A stretch of 64,000 nucleotides of DNA, taken from NCBI RefSeq assembly GCF_905475345.1, contig NC_066596.1, positions 7,559,001 through 7,623,000 on the forward strand. Direction: 5' to 3'. Source of the DNA: Vespula vulgaris. Taxonomy: Eukaryota > Arthropoda > Insecta > Hymenoptera > Vespidae. Below, in pieces: positions 35,401 through 46,805 of the stretch. Position numbers and translations under genes: made by a program. Under the pieces are notes generated by a model. It was given only the letters and a program-made list of their open reading frames with translations. It did not search any database and was not told the DNA's origin. The stretch's first letter is position 1, and each line of letters starts with the position of its first letter.

Positions 35401-38400
35401 CGAACCACTCTGGAACATCAATCGATCTGCTAACTCATGTACGTACGTACGTGCATATCGGTATATAGGATACTCACCGGTGTGAATGTACGTGTGCTTC
35501 TTCATGTCCGATTTTTGGTGAAACCTCTTGCCGCAATATTGACAGGGGTAGGGTCTCGTGTCGGAGTGAATTAGAAGGTGAGTGCTGAGCGTGCTCGACC
35601 GTTTGAATGCTTTCCCGCATTGTTTGCACTGTAACAAGGATTTCGTGGTTTTTCGGGTTAATACTCCGTTCGAAAAGTCGCGTTAAAACTTTTCTTTCTC
35701 TCTTTTCGCTTTTTACGCGCTCTCCTAACGTAACCTTTCTACCTCTAACGATCGTTATCTATGGACAGAGATAGGTATTACTTCGTCCAGAAATTGGAAG
35801 AAAAATCTACGTCTTCGTAGCCGGGACAGGTGCCTTTGGCACTTGCGACTCGGTGTACTTATCAAGCCAGAGAGAACAGGAATTGCGTGTCGAAGTAAGC
35901 ATGCAATTATAGTTTTGTCGATTCATCCCCTTTGTTCTTATATCAATTCAAGAAGGAATTAGAGACAGAATGAATTTCCGTTCTCTTTGTACTCCATTTC
36001 CTTCGTTGCCACTCGTCGGATATCCGACGAATCGCCCGCGGCCCATTTTCGCGCACGTGGAAGAACGCAGTTTTACCTAAACAACGGAATTTTTATCCGT
36101 CCATGTGTGCTCCATCGCTCGGAGAATAGAGCGTGTAACGATCTTCAACGTTCGCTTCGTCAAATCTATGTAGCTTCTCGCGTATCGGGACTGCGTGTCC
36201 TCGCTCTCTCCGAATGTGTCGTTCAAATATCGTCGATTCTAGAGACGCACTGCGAATCTACGAGGAAGCGTAAGCAAAGACCTTTCGGATTGTAAGATGA
36301 AACCGATCGTCGAGTCGAGGAAGGGAACGAGAAGAGAAAAAGGGAGGGGAAGAAGAAGGAAGGGACACCTTCAAGAGGGCCGCGCCGCGCCGAGACGGGA
36401 CGGCCGACGCACCTGTGCTCATTTTATCTTTCTCGACTCATTGTAGCGGAGGCGCCAGTCGTCACAATGCTACGCGCAACACGCGTGTCTCTTTCCGGAC
36501 AATATACGTAAGTAAGTACATATGTAGGTTTGTAAGCGGCTGGGTAGAATCGTGCGTGATCGTAACCAACTCGAAACACTACTCCCGTATGCGCGCGCGC
36601 GCGCGCGCGCGTATCCTTTTGCGTTTCCAAACTCCGCTTTTTTCAATTTCCTTTCGTTCGGTCCCGACGATCGATTTATGGATTGCGCTTTTAACGCTAA
36701 GCCCCGAAACATCGACAGGCACGAGGGGATAGCTTAGCTGATACTTCGGCCCGATATCTTTCGGACGTAATCGTGGCTCAGCCCCTTTTGATCGCCCACC
36801 GTGCAAATACATTTTTCCCGCTTGAACGCGAGACGGGACTCGTCCTGCATCGTCGGATAACGTTCGATGCTGAAACACCAAAACCCGTTCTCGCGCGTCC
36901 CCGTGGGACGGGAGCGTTGTCGAACGTGAAACGACTCGTAAAGGGATGGAGGCAGGGGGTGTCCCCGATTTTGATCGTTGCTTTCATACGTGCGTCCTCG
37001 ACGCAAAGGAGGCAAACGGAGGAAAGAAGAAAAAAAGAAGAAACAAAACGAAATATAAAGGGAAAAGTCGACAAAGCCGGTTCAAAGTCGACGAAAAGCA
37101 TCCGAGTCTCGTCCTTGCTGTTCGCTTCTTTCGTCACGAACGCATCCTTCCTAAGCAGGAAAAAGAAACTTCCTCTCGGTGGAAGCTTTTGTCAAAAGCC
37201 ATCGTTTCTATCCCGTCGCGCCGAATCGATTGCGGTTCTTCGACTTATTACGAGTTTACGATTCTTTGTGATAATCAGCGATCGTCGTCAACGACCACCG
37301 CCGTTGGAGATCGTCGTTCGTCGATTCGTTAAAATTTATTAACATCCGTATTGACCTCCTGTTGATTTTCAAGGTCGATAATAATCGCAAGACAATGGCA
37401 ATTACGTTGAATGATAACGGAAAGGTGTACGGTATCGATAACGGTTGGACTGTTTTTTTCTTCTTTCGGAAGAAAAGGAAGGAAATAAATACCCCGTTGC
37501 TTCGGTACACCGCGGAGAGGAGTCGCTTCGGTGAAAACGCCCGTCCCGTTTGTGGATCAGCGGCAAAGCTGGCGGGGACAGGGGGACAGGATTAGAGAGA
37601 GAGAGTGAGAAAGGAGGAAGGACGAAGGAGGTAAGGGAGATCGTTAATAAGCACCGCGGCACTTCGTTCAAGAGTCGCAAAGGAAGCGATGGATTGTGGG
37701 AATGAAAGCGGGTAGGGAGTGGAGCACGCCATTGTAGTCGCACGACACGAAAGTGTTCGCTTCCGGTGGCGCTTCGAGACAAAAGGGAGACGTCCGCGAG
37801 CGTTACGAGATGCTGCTGCTGCTGCTGTTGCTGCTGCTGTCGCTGCTGCTGTCGCTGCTGCTGTCGCTGCTGCTGTCGCTTGACCTGACCGAGACTTTCG
37901 CCAACGATCGACATCGATACCTTCCGTGTGAATTTTCCATTTTAGTTTCCTTTCTTTTTCTTTCCGTTTTTTATCCTTTCTTCGAATAACACAGTAGACA
38001 AGGAGCCAGCGTGAAAATTCGAAGCGTTGACCTTTCGAGTTTGACCTTTCTTTGCAGAATCAACGATTTTCTTAATCCAACTCTCATACCGTCACGGCTA
38101 TTCGACGCGATAGAACGGATATGAGTTTATTTGAGAAGCACGCATTGGAAACACTCTTTGTCGAGCGAAAAGCGGTAAGAGGTCGCGTTTCGTTCGCCGA
38201 TCGGGAAAGGCCCAGCACTCGGCAGGCAACTCGGGTCGAGTTTGGAAAAATAAAATCAGTCCTCCGAAATAAAAACGACGTGACGCGTCTGGCCCGCATA
38301 TCCTAATATGTCCGCATTACAGTTACGTGTCGGACGTAAAACCACTGCTGAGAGAGTTCGAGAGCTCCCATCGAATCGGGCGTAATTACGACGTAGCCTC

Positions 38401-40050
38401 ACCGATACGTACGTTCCTACGTATGCACACGTATCCATACGTACGACGTACGTACACGTCAAAACGTTTGACCCGTTTCCTCGGCACCGACTCCTGGGGG
38501 GTACTTATATACTTTCGCAGGAATTTCAGATCGCGTGACTCCTGAAATCGGCGTAATCAAAGACACGTCGTTTCTTCTTTCACCACGAAATCGCGGATTT
38601 CGTTTGTTTCGTTTACGCTCGAGAATAAGATGAGAAAGGGAAGTGGAGGATGGGAGGGAGGAGAACTTGGAAATTTTCATTTTCTCTTCCTTTCCCGTTA
38701 CCACGGATTTGCCTGCGCTACGTTTTTATCTTAAAAACTGTTCAAAACCGTTCAAAGGTACATAGTATAGAACATATTGGTGTAGACATTTTTTAGCGTG
38801 CAAGTCTTGCGTCAGGTCGATATTTCCGCGCGGAAGCGATCGAGTATCGGTTGTTTCGCGACTACTTGGAGATGTAAGAAAAGATGCTGGAGGGAAGCTC
38901 GCGCGCACGGGAGAGAATTTATTCGCGCGGCTTCGCAAATTGATCGTAAAAAGAATCAGGTACGGCGATTAACCTCGGCAAATCGGCGTTGCGACGGAGT
39001 CTTCATTTTTTGCGGAGGACGCTCGGCGTGGAAGATCGGGAGGGGGAGAGAGAGAGCGGTTGCACGCGCACATACATATGCAATGCTACGCCGAGGGTCT
39101 TGATCTTTGATCGTCGAGATCCGCGGTTGCTCTCGCGGAGAGTCATGTGCCGCGCCGTGCCGGATGGAAATCCAAGTTGCTTTTTACGTTCGCGCGAAAG
39201 AAGAGCGCGCCGATAAAAGTCTCGAGTCGAGTGTCCCAGTCGAGCTCGTAAAATCGACTTCGTACGGTAAACCCACGCACGAGCCACCTAAAGGTGCACA
39301 TTCGCTACAGAGAAAGAGGGAGCGAGAGAGAACCCGTGTGTCTTTGTGCACGTGTACGCGCGCGCGCGCGCGCGCGTGTCGTGGAAGGTAACTTCGAGAT
39401 TTCCAGGACCGATACCACTCGACTTCCTCGAAGGCCTATCGTCGATCTTTGGCGTTCGACGATTCGCGCTTCTCGGCTACTACGACGTTCGTTTCTCGAT
39501 CCGGATAAGTTAGGACGTTTCGAAAATCCAATCGTATCTGTCCTCGTAATCGATTAGAGAATATACTTCAAAGTGTATCCCTTCCTAATCGAGATGTGAC
39601 TTTGACGAGTAGTTACATGCGCTATACGTACACTGCATCACATACACGTACTCGAGTAATGTACATCCGTAGATTTTCAGTTTGCACTTGTTTGCTAATT
39701 GATTTGATAAAGCTCGATGAAATATATCTACATAAAAGATGATATAGAAAGAGAAAGCGACTTACTTGAAAGCTTCTTTCGGACGACGACGATGGAGTGA
39801 GGGGTGAATGATGAATTTGCCTGTTGATTATAGAAGTCGCCAAAGGATTTTTAGAAGACGGTGCTTTCGTTTCTCTGGCCTCTCTTTCGCAAACTGATCC
39901 AGGCGACCAAATTTCATTCTTCCTGGTGATGTTCGACGAGACGTCGTTTGGTTTCGTGCTAAGATTCAGAGGTACTTCTTCCTCTAAAACACGTGGTGCA
40001 AATTGAAATTAGATGCAACCTTAACGCTGCGAATACCGCGCGAGCATCCA

Positions 40051-40087
<37 letters not shown>

Positions 40088-40543
40088 CTCACGTTTAAAG
40101 TCGTTACCAAAAAGTGCGCGCATTCTAAAAATAGAATTTCTAGAATTTTAAAATTTTCAGCTACTAAAAATAGAATTATCGCTTGATTACTGCGCGTATA
40201 CGCTCACGTGATAGTGCAATCTTTTAGCAAAAGAGTATCGTCCTAACGAGTCACCAACAAACACAAAATTTGCCGTGCTTCGCATCGCATTTCCTCTTCT
40301 TCGTCCCGTATTTACGTATAAGGAAAAAGTAGTAGAAGAGTATCGGCCGTTTATTCTTATCGAGTTGGGTATTTAACTATTTGCTATCTTTCGCGAAGAC
40401 ACCGTAAACACGTTGCTACGTCAGGCGCGTTTTCTTGAAGAACTTTCGAAACGATCGCTACCAAAACGAGTTATCAAAATTGTACGGACGAGTATGAAGG
40501 ACTCAAAATAGATAGATGGGTAGATAGAGGGAAAGAGAGAGCG

Positions 40544-40581
<38 letters not shown>

Positions 40582-41837
40582 GCAAAGGACTCGCGTAAAT
40601 GAATTTAATCAGACTCGTGAACGTATTCGCAATTCGATAAGATTGAATTCTGCCGAGATACCGAGACTGCTCGAAATGTCGACTTGTCTGTAATAGCAAA
40701 ATGGAATATTCTATTTCTTACGCGATAAAATTCGCACGCCTGAAACCGTTTAGCGACCTAAAATAAAGCGTAATACCGCTTCGTCAGCTTGAAGAGCATT
40801 ATCGAAAATAATTGATGACTTGTAAGAACCTCGTCTATGTACGTTCAACGAAAAATGACGCTTTTAACGGTAGCAGCTGCGCGATTAGCCTTTGTTCTAG
40901 CCTCTTTTGCCGATCGTTTTTGTACGACCATTCGTCGCCATTTACGAGCTTATGTTTGTTACGGAATTGTCCTCCTACATATCGTCTCGTTATCCGATTC
41001 CTCGTAATCACGCGACGATAGGTCGAACGATAGGTAGTCGTGTCGTCACAACTCTTAATTATTCCTATTTGAAGCGGTCGTAGAAGAATTTCAAAAAAAC
41101 ATATATTAGGAAATTTAGAATTTACGGAAACGGCAACAGTCGCAAATTACAGAATCAGGTGTAGTCTCTCACCGATTGCAGCTTTTTCCGTGGTGCATCT
41201 CGGCGAGCCTGGTTTGACCGGGCTTAGAGGTTCCGGATGGATGGGCGAACAATTGGCGACCGGTGTCGTTTGCTGAGCTGGAATTCTTAACGGCGGCAGA
41301 AGGGAATGCGGCAACAGAAAGCCTACGTTTCGGGTCCACCAAGTGGTCCCGGACGTCGCGTAACCACTGTACATCAGACCGCAACGCATCTCTAAAATAA
41401 AAATATCCTCTAAATCGTGAGAAATGGTATATGTCGTAGTTCGAAAAATTTCTTATCAAGTTATACACCGATCGACTCGTGGAGAAAGAAAATGGAGAGA
41501 GAGAGAGAGAGAGAGAGGAAGAGGGTCTTACCTCGCGTAGCTACGTTCGCGGTATGAGGCAAATTTTGTAGTCGCAGGTCCGAACCATATCCGGACACGA
41601 GAGTAAAAGCGCTGAAACGGTCCGGAACAGGTACGCAGAAGTTAGAGGCAAGATTCGAGAAGGCAGCGCTGCTCGCGCTGCTTCCCGGAGCGCCTGGGCT
41701 CCAAGGAGAGGGTGGTAACGTCACGTTGGGGCTACTGGGAGGCGATAGGGTGGCCGGGGGCGACAGCGCTCCCACCGGAACTCCTACAGGATCGCTGTGA
41801 AGTTCCGGTTTCATGTGCCAAGTTCGTGGAACCGCTT
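24853..41837 (-). CDS. sens: Senseless/Gfi-1 family zinc-finger transcription factor (5 coding exons, N-terminus not found)
   Basis: In flies Senseless works with proneural bHLH proteins to fix sensory-organ-precursor fate; its vertebrate relatives Gfi1/Gfi1b are repressors that bind AATC-core sites. Coding exons, in transcript order, are 41837-41532, 41389-41173, 39820-39766, 35628-35478 and 25253-24853. All are GT-AG and join in phase to about 376 residues. The N-terminal part is Pro/Ser/Ala-rich. Four C2H2 fingers follow: C194/C197/H210/H214, C222/C225/H238/H242, C250/C253/H266/H270 and C278/C281/H294/H299. Signature sequences KRSSTLSTHLLIHSDTRPY, QKSDMKKHTYIHTG and QRKVDLRRHRE are characteristic of this family. 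It ends with a Pro/Gln/Ser tail. The four-finger count matches fly Sens rather than six-finger Gfi1. The paralogue sens-2 cannot be excluded; the miR-9a sites downstream favour sens. The start exon was not found. Confidence 0.93.
26780..26848. repeat. CCA/CCG and CAA trinucleotide tract
   Basis: Interrupted CCACCG units are followed by CAA units, within the 10-kb sens intron. The + strand frame through it is Thr/Asn-rich and not protein-like. Confidence 0.88.
26993..27031. repeat. (CG)n then (GA)n microsatellite
   Basis: Eight or nine CG units pass directly into about 10 GA units. Confidence 0.92.
28453..28482. repeat. 15-bp tandem duplication
   Basis: ATGCGAGAAGCGGCG occurs twice head to tail, followed by a partial third copy and a GA run. 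Confidence 0.9.
31721..31765. repeat. (GA)22 microsatellite
   Basis: Forty-five bases of GA. Confidence 0.96.
32443..32491. repeat. (CT)24 microsatellite
   Basis: Forty-nine bases of CT, opposite in strand sense to the GA run 0.7 kb to the left. Confidence 0.96.
33022..33046. other. Perfect 10-bp hairpin with 5-base loop
   Basis: AACCACGCTA and TAGCGTGGTT are exact reverse complements around TAAGG. A smaller hairpin (CCCT/AGGG) lies 40 bases to the right. Confidence 0.85.
34030..34143. repeat. Compound CG/GT/ACGT/GTAT/TA microsatellite
   Basis: CG, GT, CA, TACG, GTAT and TA units follow each other over about 110 bases. Confidence 0.9.
35478..35628 (-). CDS. sens: sens exon: zinc fingers 1 and 2
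   Basis: The acceptor is TTGTTACAG and the donor is ACCG|GTGAGT. It encodes CKQCGKAFKRSSTLSTHLL, then IHSDTRPYPCQYCGKRF, then HQKSDMKKHTYIHTG. This is two full C2H2 fingers nearly identical to the third and fourth fingers of vertebrate Gfi1 and fingers 1-2 of fly Sens. Confidence 0.97.
36590..36611. repeat. (GC)11 microsatellite
   Basis: A perfect GC alternating run, candidate Z-DNA. Confidence 0.92.
37811..37880. repeat. CTG/CAG trinucleotide tract with 12-bp substructure
   Basis: Five CTG, one TTG, then four copies of CTGCTGCTGTCG. On the - strand, the same strand as sens, it reads as Gln runs broken by Arg. Confidence 0.95.
39357..39376. repeat. (CG)10 microsatellite
   Basis: A perfect CG alternating run. 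Confidence 0.9.
39766..39820 (-). CDS. sens: sens 55-bp exon just before finger 1
   Basis: The acceptor is ATAATCAACAG and the donor is GTAAGT. It encodes QIHHSPLTPSSSSERSFQ, which runs straight into the first finger cysteine of the next exon (SFQ|CKQCGK). Fly Sens has a similar Ser-rich stretch and a NFQCKQCGK junction at this place. Confidence 0.88.
40051..40084. repeat. (CT)n microsatellite
   Basis: About 17 CT units. Confidence 0.93.
40533..40578. repeat. (GA)n microsatellite
   Basis: About 20 GA units with two C interruptions at the left. Confidence 0.93.
41173..41389 (-). CDS. sens: sens exon: basic region before the fingers
   Basis: The frame chosen starts after TTTAGAG and reads D|ALRSDVQWLRDVRDHLVD then PKRRLSVAAFPSAAVKNSS, ending ...KSCN plus two bases at the GTGAGA donor. 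This frame is the only one that joins the downstream 55-bp exon in phase. If the acceptor two bases earlier (exon from 41391) is used, the other frame (EMRCGLMYSGYATSG...) is read and the downstream join breaks frame. Confidence 0.75.
41494..41518. repeat. (GA)n microsatellite in short sens intron
   Basis: About 12 GA units. Read on the - strand it is a CT run just inside the donor side of the 142-bp intron. Confidence 0.9.
41532..41837 (-). CDS. sens: sens exon: Pro/Ser-rich N-terminal region
   Basis: On the - strand the acceptor is AAATTTCAG and the donor is CGAG|GTAAGA. The exon needs one base from an upstream exon. It encodes AVPRTWHMKPELHSDPVG, then SPPATLSPPSSPNVTLPPS, then a Ser/Ala run and FSAFTLVSGYGSDLRLQNL. 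It has no zinc finger and looks like a disordered regulatory region. The ATG inside it (41814-41812) could be a start if no upstream coding exon exists. Confidence 0.8.
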
Positions 41838-42677
41838 CTGAAATTTCACACGAATGCGATCAACTCCCTGCTAAAATGAAAATCCAAAGTTTTCTTTCTT
41901 TTAAGAGACGATCGCTTGGCAAAGATGGCTGAAATTAACGTTACCTTTAAACGTGCTTCGTAGTTTCTTATCAGACCGTAATTTCGGTCGATATTCCAAG
42001 TACTTACCTATTATGTAATTGCATGCGACGAACGAGGATGATCTATCGAGTTATTTCGTATTACGCGATCGTGCTCGCATTTATTTTACCTCTACCTCAT
42101 TGCCGATGATCTCCACGATTCCTGAACCTTCGACCACTTTTACTACTTTTACTACTTTTATGCTCGCGGTAATGTCTGTCATTCACGCAGCTTTTATAAT
42201 GGCTCGCGCATGAGCCATTATTGCGAGAGATAGGAGAACGAGCAATTTTAACGATTTGCTACGGAAACTAATTAAGATGATAACAAATATACAATAGTAA
42301 ACGTAGAACGAGCTCCGACTAGAGCTCCTTCCTTAGAGCAAAGCTGCTTTTCGTGACAATCGCGTTTCGACAGTTGGGAACGGAGAAGATGGTTAGTGCC
42401 ATATCGCTTGCTACTTAATTACGATTATACCCGATTCGAAAGAAAATGTTTCTTCTTTTCAATCGGACATGTTTCCCTCTGACCGACGACTGACCGAAGG
42501 CGGGTAGAAGCGAATGTGTGACGTCACGCATGATAAATCGACGGAAGACAATCAAACTGGGCTATCTTCTCTGGGAAGAAGCACCGAAACGTTGCTCGAT
42601 ATACGAGCCGGTTAACGATAGTCGAACGTTCGAAAACCGGTATTGGATACGCTCGATGACACGAGCCCCGCCAAGTA

Positions 42678-42703
42678 GATCGTACGCACGTACGCGTACG
42701 ATC
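42678..42703. other. Inverted repeat, 10-bp arms
   Basis: GATCGTACGC and GCGTACGATC are exact reverse complements around ACGTAC. Confidence 0.85.
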
Positions 42704-43681
42704 GTTAATTCCGCGTAACCCCGAAAAATTCGAGTTCGGTAATATCTGGAGCGGTAGTAATTATCGATAATTCGAATATCTCGAGGAAGAAGTGTCAGCG
42801 AAACGGAGAAGATGCCAAGAGAAAGTGGCGCTCGGAAAGTGAACGAGGGAAGTACTTCTCGCGCTCGGCTCTGCTCGAACGTACTCGGTGGTCCTACCGC
42901 TTTCGATATCGGAGCTGCCCGAAAATATGATATATCGTCTCTCGCATAGACGACCCTTTGGCTTAGCCTACTCGCACGAGCGAGTCCCTTCTCAGTCCCT
43001 AAGTATTGAAAACTCGGCCGACCTAAAGAGAAGTGGAAAAATCGGGTGCACGCGCGATCACTCGCAGATTCATGACGCACGACGTTCCTTGCAAATCCAA
43101 TCCCAATTTCAAAGGTTCGACGTGTACGATCGCTCGTCGCGTCGTCTCCGAGAACGAGTCTCTCAAGCTTTCCCTCGGACGCGCCGCCTTAATTCATCGG
43201 CCATCGTAGAAATTCGTTTCTCTCCTTCTCGCAAGATGCTTCTCTCCGCGGAAGCGAAATGGCATCTATCTTTGATACTGCGACACAAGTCAGTCGATTT
43301 CTTTTTCTCGAAGGGATAATGTCGCACGTCGACGATGAAGAATCACGACGTTGTACGAGGGCCGTCTTTTCGAATTTAAGAAAAGATCGATAAAAGATAT
43401 ACTTTCGAATGGTTTACTTTACAAACGGTGTGTCTACGTACGTAAGCACATATTTCTATTGTCTTCGCCATGGACCTGGCTAAGTTTTTCGTATCGCGCG
43501 TATTTAGGTAGTATTTTTCGTTCTTACCAAGCCTACCGTCAAAATCTCACACCATGCGTTCCTTAGTTTGCCATCGTTTCGAAGGCTGCCAGTCAGCCGA
43601 CGATGCCAGTCAGCGTTTTTACAAATAAGGACTAATCCGTTGGTGCGAGGTGTCCGTTGAAGGATGGGTGAAAAATGATTT

Positions 43682-43773
43682 CAACGTTCGAACTGTTCGA
43701 ACTGCAGCATGAGGTCGAACGTTGTCGTTCCTCGAAGACGACGTGGGCGTCCCAGTGGACAGTGACCCACGTC
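43682..43773. other. Two adjacent hairpins
   Basis: CAACGTTCGA (43682-43691) pairs with TCGAACGTTG (43715-43724). GACGTGGG (43740-43747) pairs with CCCACGTC (43766-43773). A direct repeat GCCAGTCAG occurs twice just to the left. Confidence 0.75.
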
Positions 43774-44445
43774 TTTCACGTGTCGCGCCCGTGAGCCCGG
43801 CAACGTTGTCTCTGAATTTCAGTTTAGAAAACTATTATTTTTTACTAACGAAAATCTGACGATAAGACGAACTTGACGGTAGACGAGATTATTTATCGCA
43901 ACGCCCCTTGTAAATTATTGACAGGCGTCGATGACAAATACGAATCTGACCAAAGACATTCGTCGCCGACGGCAATTAAGGAGAGTTTCTCTACTTCGTA
44001 AAACGGACGACGTTTAAAAAACACGCCTCGTACGCGTAATACATAGCACTCGGATATATATAAACGTTCCGCTTGGAAAAAAGACGAACGAGCGAATGTT
44101 TTGTTTTCTGCTGAAAGATATCGAACAGGTAGAATATGTATTTAGCATAAATCGGATGACGGCGATTAAACGAGGAGTGTGGTATTTAAACGTTGCTCGA
44201 TGCGTCAACGGTTCTCGCGTATCTACCCCATTGGCACAGTCGGTCGAAAACAAGGCGACACGTAAGTACTCGCTATATCGGCCAAAGAGCGGAATGAATT
44301 ATATATGTCGCATGGTGTGCGTGCACATCCTGTATCGTCCTAGCTGACTCGTCGGGAGACGAGATTCTAATCTTGGGTCGACCAGGCGTGATTGCTCGAC
44401 GAGTGAGAGCGTAATAAAAGCAAGTGAATACATACGTTTCACGTG

Positions 44446-44466
44446 CATGCGTGCGTGCGGGCGACG

Positions 44467-44502
<36 letters not shown>

Positions 44503-44505
44503 TAC
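44446..44505. repeat. (GCGT)n tetranucleotide array
   Basis: About 12 GTGC/GCGT units with one interruption. Confidence 0.94.
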
Positions 44506-45418
44506 GGACGACAACTTTCGAGCTCTCCTAGGGTTGCGTCCTGATCCTAACTTCGTAAAAAAAGCGATCTCGAGAATTTTCATTATTCTCTATCTCCCTA
44601 CAGGAACTTGCTCGTATGTCCTGTTTCGTTTTTATAAATAAAACTAGGCGAATCGTCCGTAATAAACGATTTTTATGATTAACGGGTACCAACGGGAAAG
44701 TCTCGCGTGCAAGACGGGATCTATGACGTTTCATGTGATTCCGGAATATATTTAAAATACTGACGTTCGAGATGATAGGTATCGTGAGCGTGTTCGCGTT
44801 CAAACCGAGTTAGTCGTTTAACGGAGACAATAACGTTCGTTCGATGCACTATGCGCTTCACGATTTATAATCTTATACAGTTTCAAATTTGAAGACAGAA
44901 TATACGTACGTACTTACACACGTATGTATGCATAAGTATCGTATAACGCGAAACGAAGGACGTTTTCAATAGCGTCGTCACATTCTATATACGATGAAGG
45001 CGATTTTTGCATCAATTACACATCGATGCTCTTTCTCTTTTAGTTTAGTAGTTCGTAAGTATTTATATTCATAAGTATTTAGTTAAGCAAAAAAGCAAAG
45101 CGAAGGCAAGAATATACGTGGTCACTTTCAAGGTCTAATTAGACTAAAATATTCAACTAGTCGATTCTCTATGATTGCGTCGCATCGCGTCGCATCGTTT
45201 AGAACGGTCTGATAGCGAATGTGGTGAAGTGTCGTCTTTTGTTTGTCTCTCTTAGGAAGACGCCTGAATGTAAGCGGGGCGTGAACAATGAAAGTAAAAT
45301 AAAGACGACACTCGAAATATCAGAACGTGTTCCTTACTTGAAAATGTGTTATCTACACATTGTCGAATCATTTCTCCAATCAACAAGAATGAATTTAATT
45401 ATCGCCGATTCGACGATT

Positions 45419-45505
45419 GTGTGTGTGTCTATATACATACACACACTCACACACACACATGTATGATGTATGCATGTATACGTATATATACACGCGCGCG
45501 CGCAC
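45419..45505. repeat. Compound GT/CA/TA/CG microsatellite
   Basis: GTGTGTGT, CACACA runs, GTATA units and CGCGCGCG follow each other. Confidence 0.88.
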
Positions 45506-46789
45506 ACGTATTTATCTAAAAGATGCGTAAAAGAATCTCTTTAAAGATTCTTTAACCTTGTTCCAACTCGACATCGAAAGATGTTTGTATTGACTCCATC
45601 GTGATTCAAATGTTTCGTGTACGTACGTACATATATTTGAATTTCTTCCTTATCTTCGCGATTACTCGCGACCTGCGTAATTTGTTTGAATTTCGGTCTG
45701 CGCTATTTTTACATTTGGAAGATTTTCTTTGTTATTTTTTGCAAGCCCTGTTCACTAATTATCATAAGACTCGCGACGAGTGTTACTGCCTTGCGATAAT
45801 ATCTGTTTCGCGAGAGTGTTATGGCAACGATTATCATCGTCGTTGTCATACGACATCCAATGCGATATTTACGCAATCGCAATTATTAATCCGCCGACCG
45901 AGCATGTTACAAGTGTTTATATATAACTCAATTACGGTTTACAAATAATTACTACGTCGGAAAAATTGTAACAACTGATCAAACACATCGCTATCTGCAT
46001 AGTTGTAAATGATCGAGCATGATCGAGTAGAAAAATAATAAGACTTTCAAGGTTCCTCGATAACAATCGTGTTCTCGGCCCTTTTATTCGTTCATGCATT
46101 CGAAATAATTCTAATCGCAATTCAATATCATCACGTCGAATAAATCTGTAAAGATTTGCGCGTAAAATTCTTGCATAAAACATAGCCCGATAAAATGGCA
46201 TAACGAGTCGTCGATTGGTTTGCATAGATAAAGTGTTTAATTAATACGACTCTCGCATTGTTATTACCGGATATGCTAATTATTTATGAGATTAAAAACA
46301 CATACACTTAGCCCATTGCGACGTTGTTGGGTCGAAAAGTATATAACATAGGTAAGGTAACGACCAAGGTATCATACGAGCGGATTTCATCGTTCACGAA
46401 CCACTACAAATTTTAATGTAACTTGTTATAATCGTAATTATCATTCATATCATTCATATAGTCGCTACAATCTTCCGACGTTTTTTGCTGTTGCATAATG
46501 CACAGTACAAAGCGATAAGCAAGAGAGAGCAGAGACGAAAAGAGTTCGTTCCGCATTGAATATTTCGAAACCATCGATCAACGGCTAATAGAGAATCCGT
46601 GATCGTTCTAACAAGTACTAAATACTCGACCAATTGCAAGAGAGAAAACAAAAGAATATAAACCAAAGAATGTACGCGTGTACTTACGTGCGCGAATCTC
46701 GAGCTAGCTCATCCCATACTTAAGTACGTGTGCATTTACTTAATTAAACTTATCGCGATTGGCACGAGTTCGATGCGCTTGAAGAAAAG

Positions 46790-46805
46790 AAAAAAAAAAA
46801 AAAAA
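46790..46805. repeat. A16 homopolymer
   Basis: Sixteen adenines; no retroposed body is visible to its left. Confidence 0.88.

Larger units (their letters stand above)
25254..35477 (-). other. sens intron between fingers 2 and 3 (10.2 kb)
   Basis: The intron interrupts the TG|EKP linker. No conserved exon was seen on either strand. It holds a CCACCG/CAA trinucleotide tract, CG/GA, (GA)45 and (CT)49 runs, a 15-bp tandem repeat near 28453, and a perfect hairpin at 33022-33046. Its size is typical of introns carrying enhancers. Confidence 0.7.
35629..39765 (-). other. sens intron with CAG/CTG tract (4.1 kb)
   Basis: No confident exon is present. A CTG-rich tract at 37811-37880 would encode polyglutamine if read on the sens strand. 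CG-runs occur at 36590-36611 and 39357-39376. Confidence 0.65.
39821..41172 (-). other. sens intron (1.35 kb)
   Basis: No exon seen. (CT)n lies at 40051-40084 and (GA)n at 40533-40578, and a 14-bp AT-rich direct repeat near 40125 and 40165. Confidence 0.65.

Noticed and set aside
36773..37342. 189-codon + strand frame inside a sens intron
   Set aside because: Basic, low-complexity translation overlapping several other frames on both strands; no domain.
42562..43080. 172-codon open frame on the - strand upstream of the known sens exons
   Set aside because: Sequence is Arg/Ser-rich without domain features, overlaps a 143-codon frame on the other strand, and has no similarity to Senseless N-termini that I can see. 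CpG-rich DNA with few stops explains it.
44446..44505. Regular short repeat arrays as a possible CRISPR
   Set aside because: Units are 4 bases with no spacers; this is an ordinary microsatellite in a eukaryotic genome.
46790..46805. Poly(A) run as a sign of a retroposed gene
   Set aside because: No gene-like body or target-site duplication is visible next to it.
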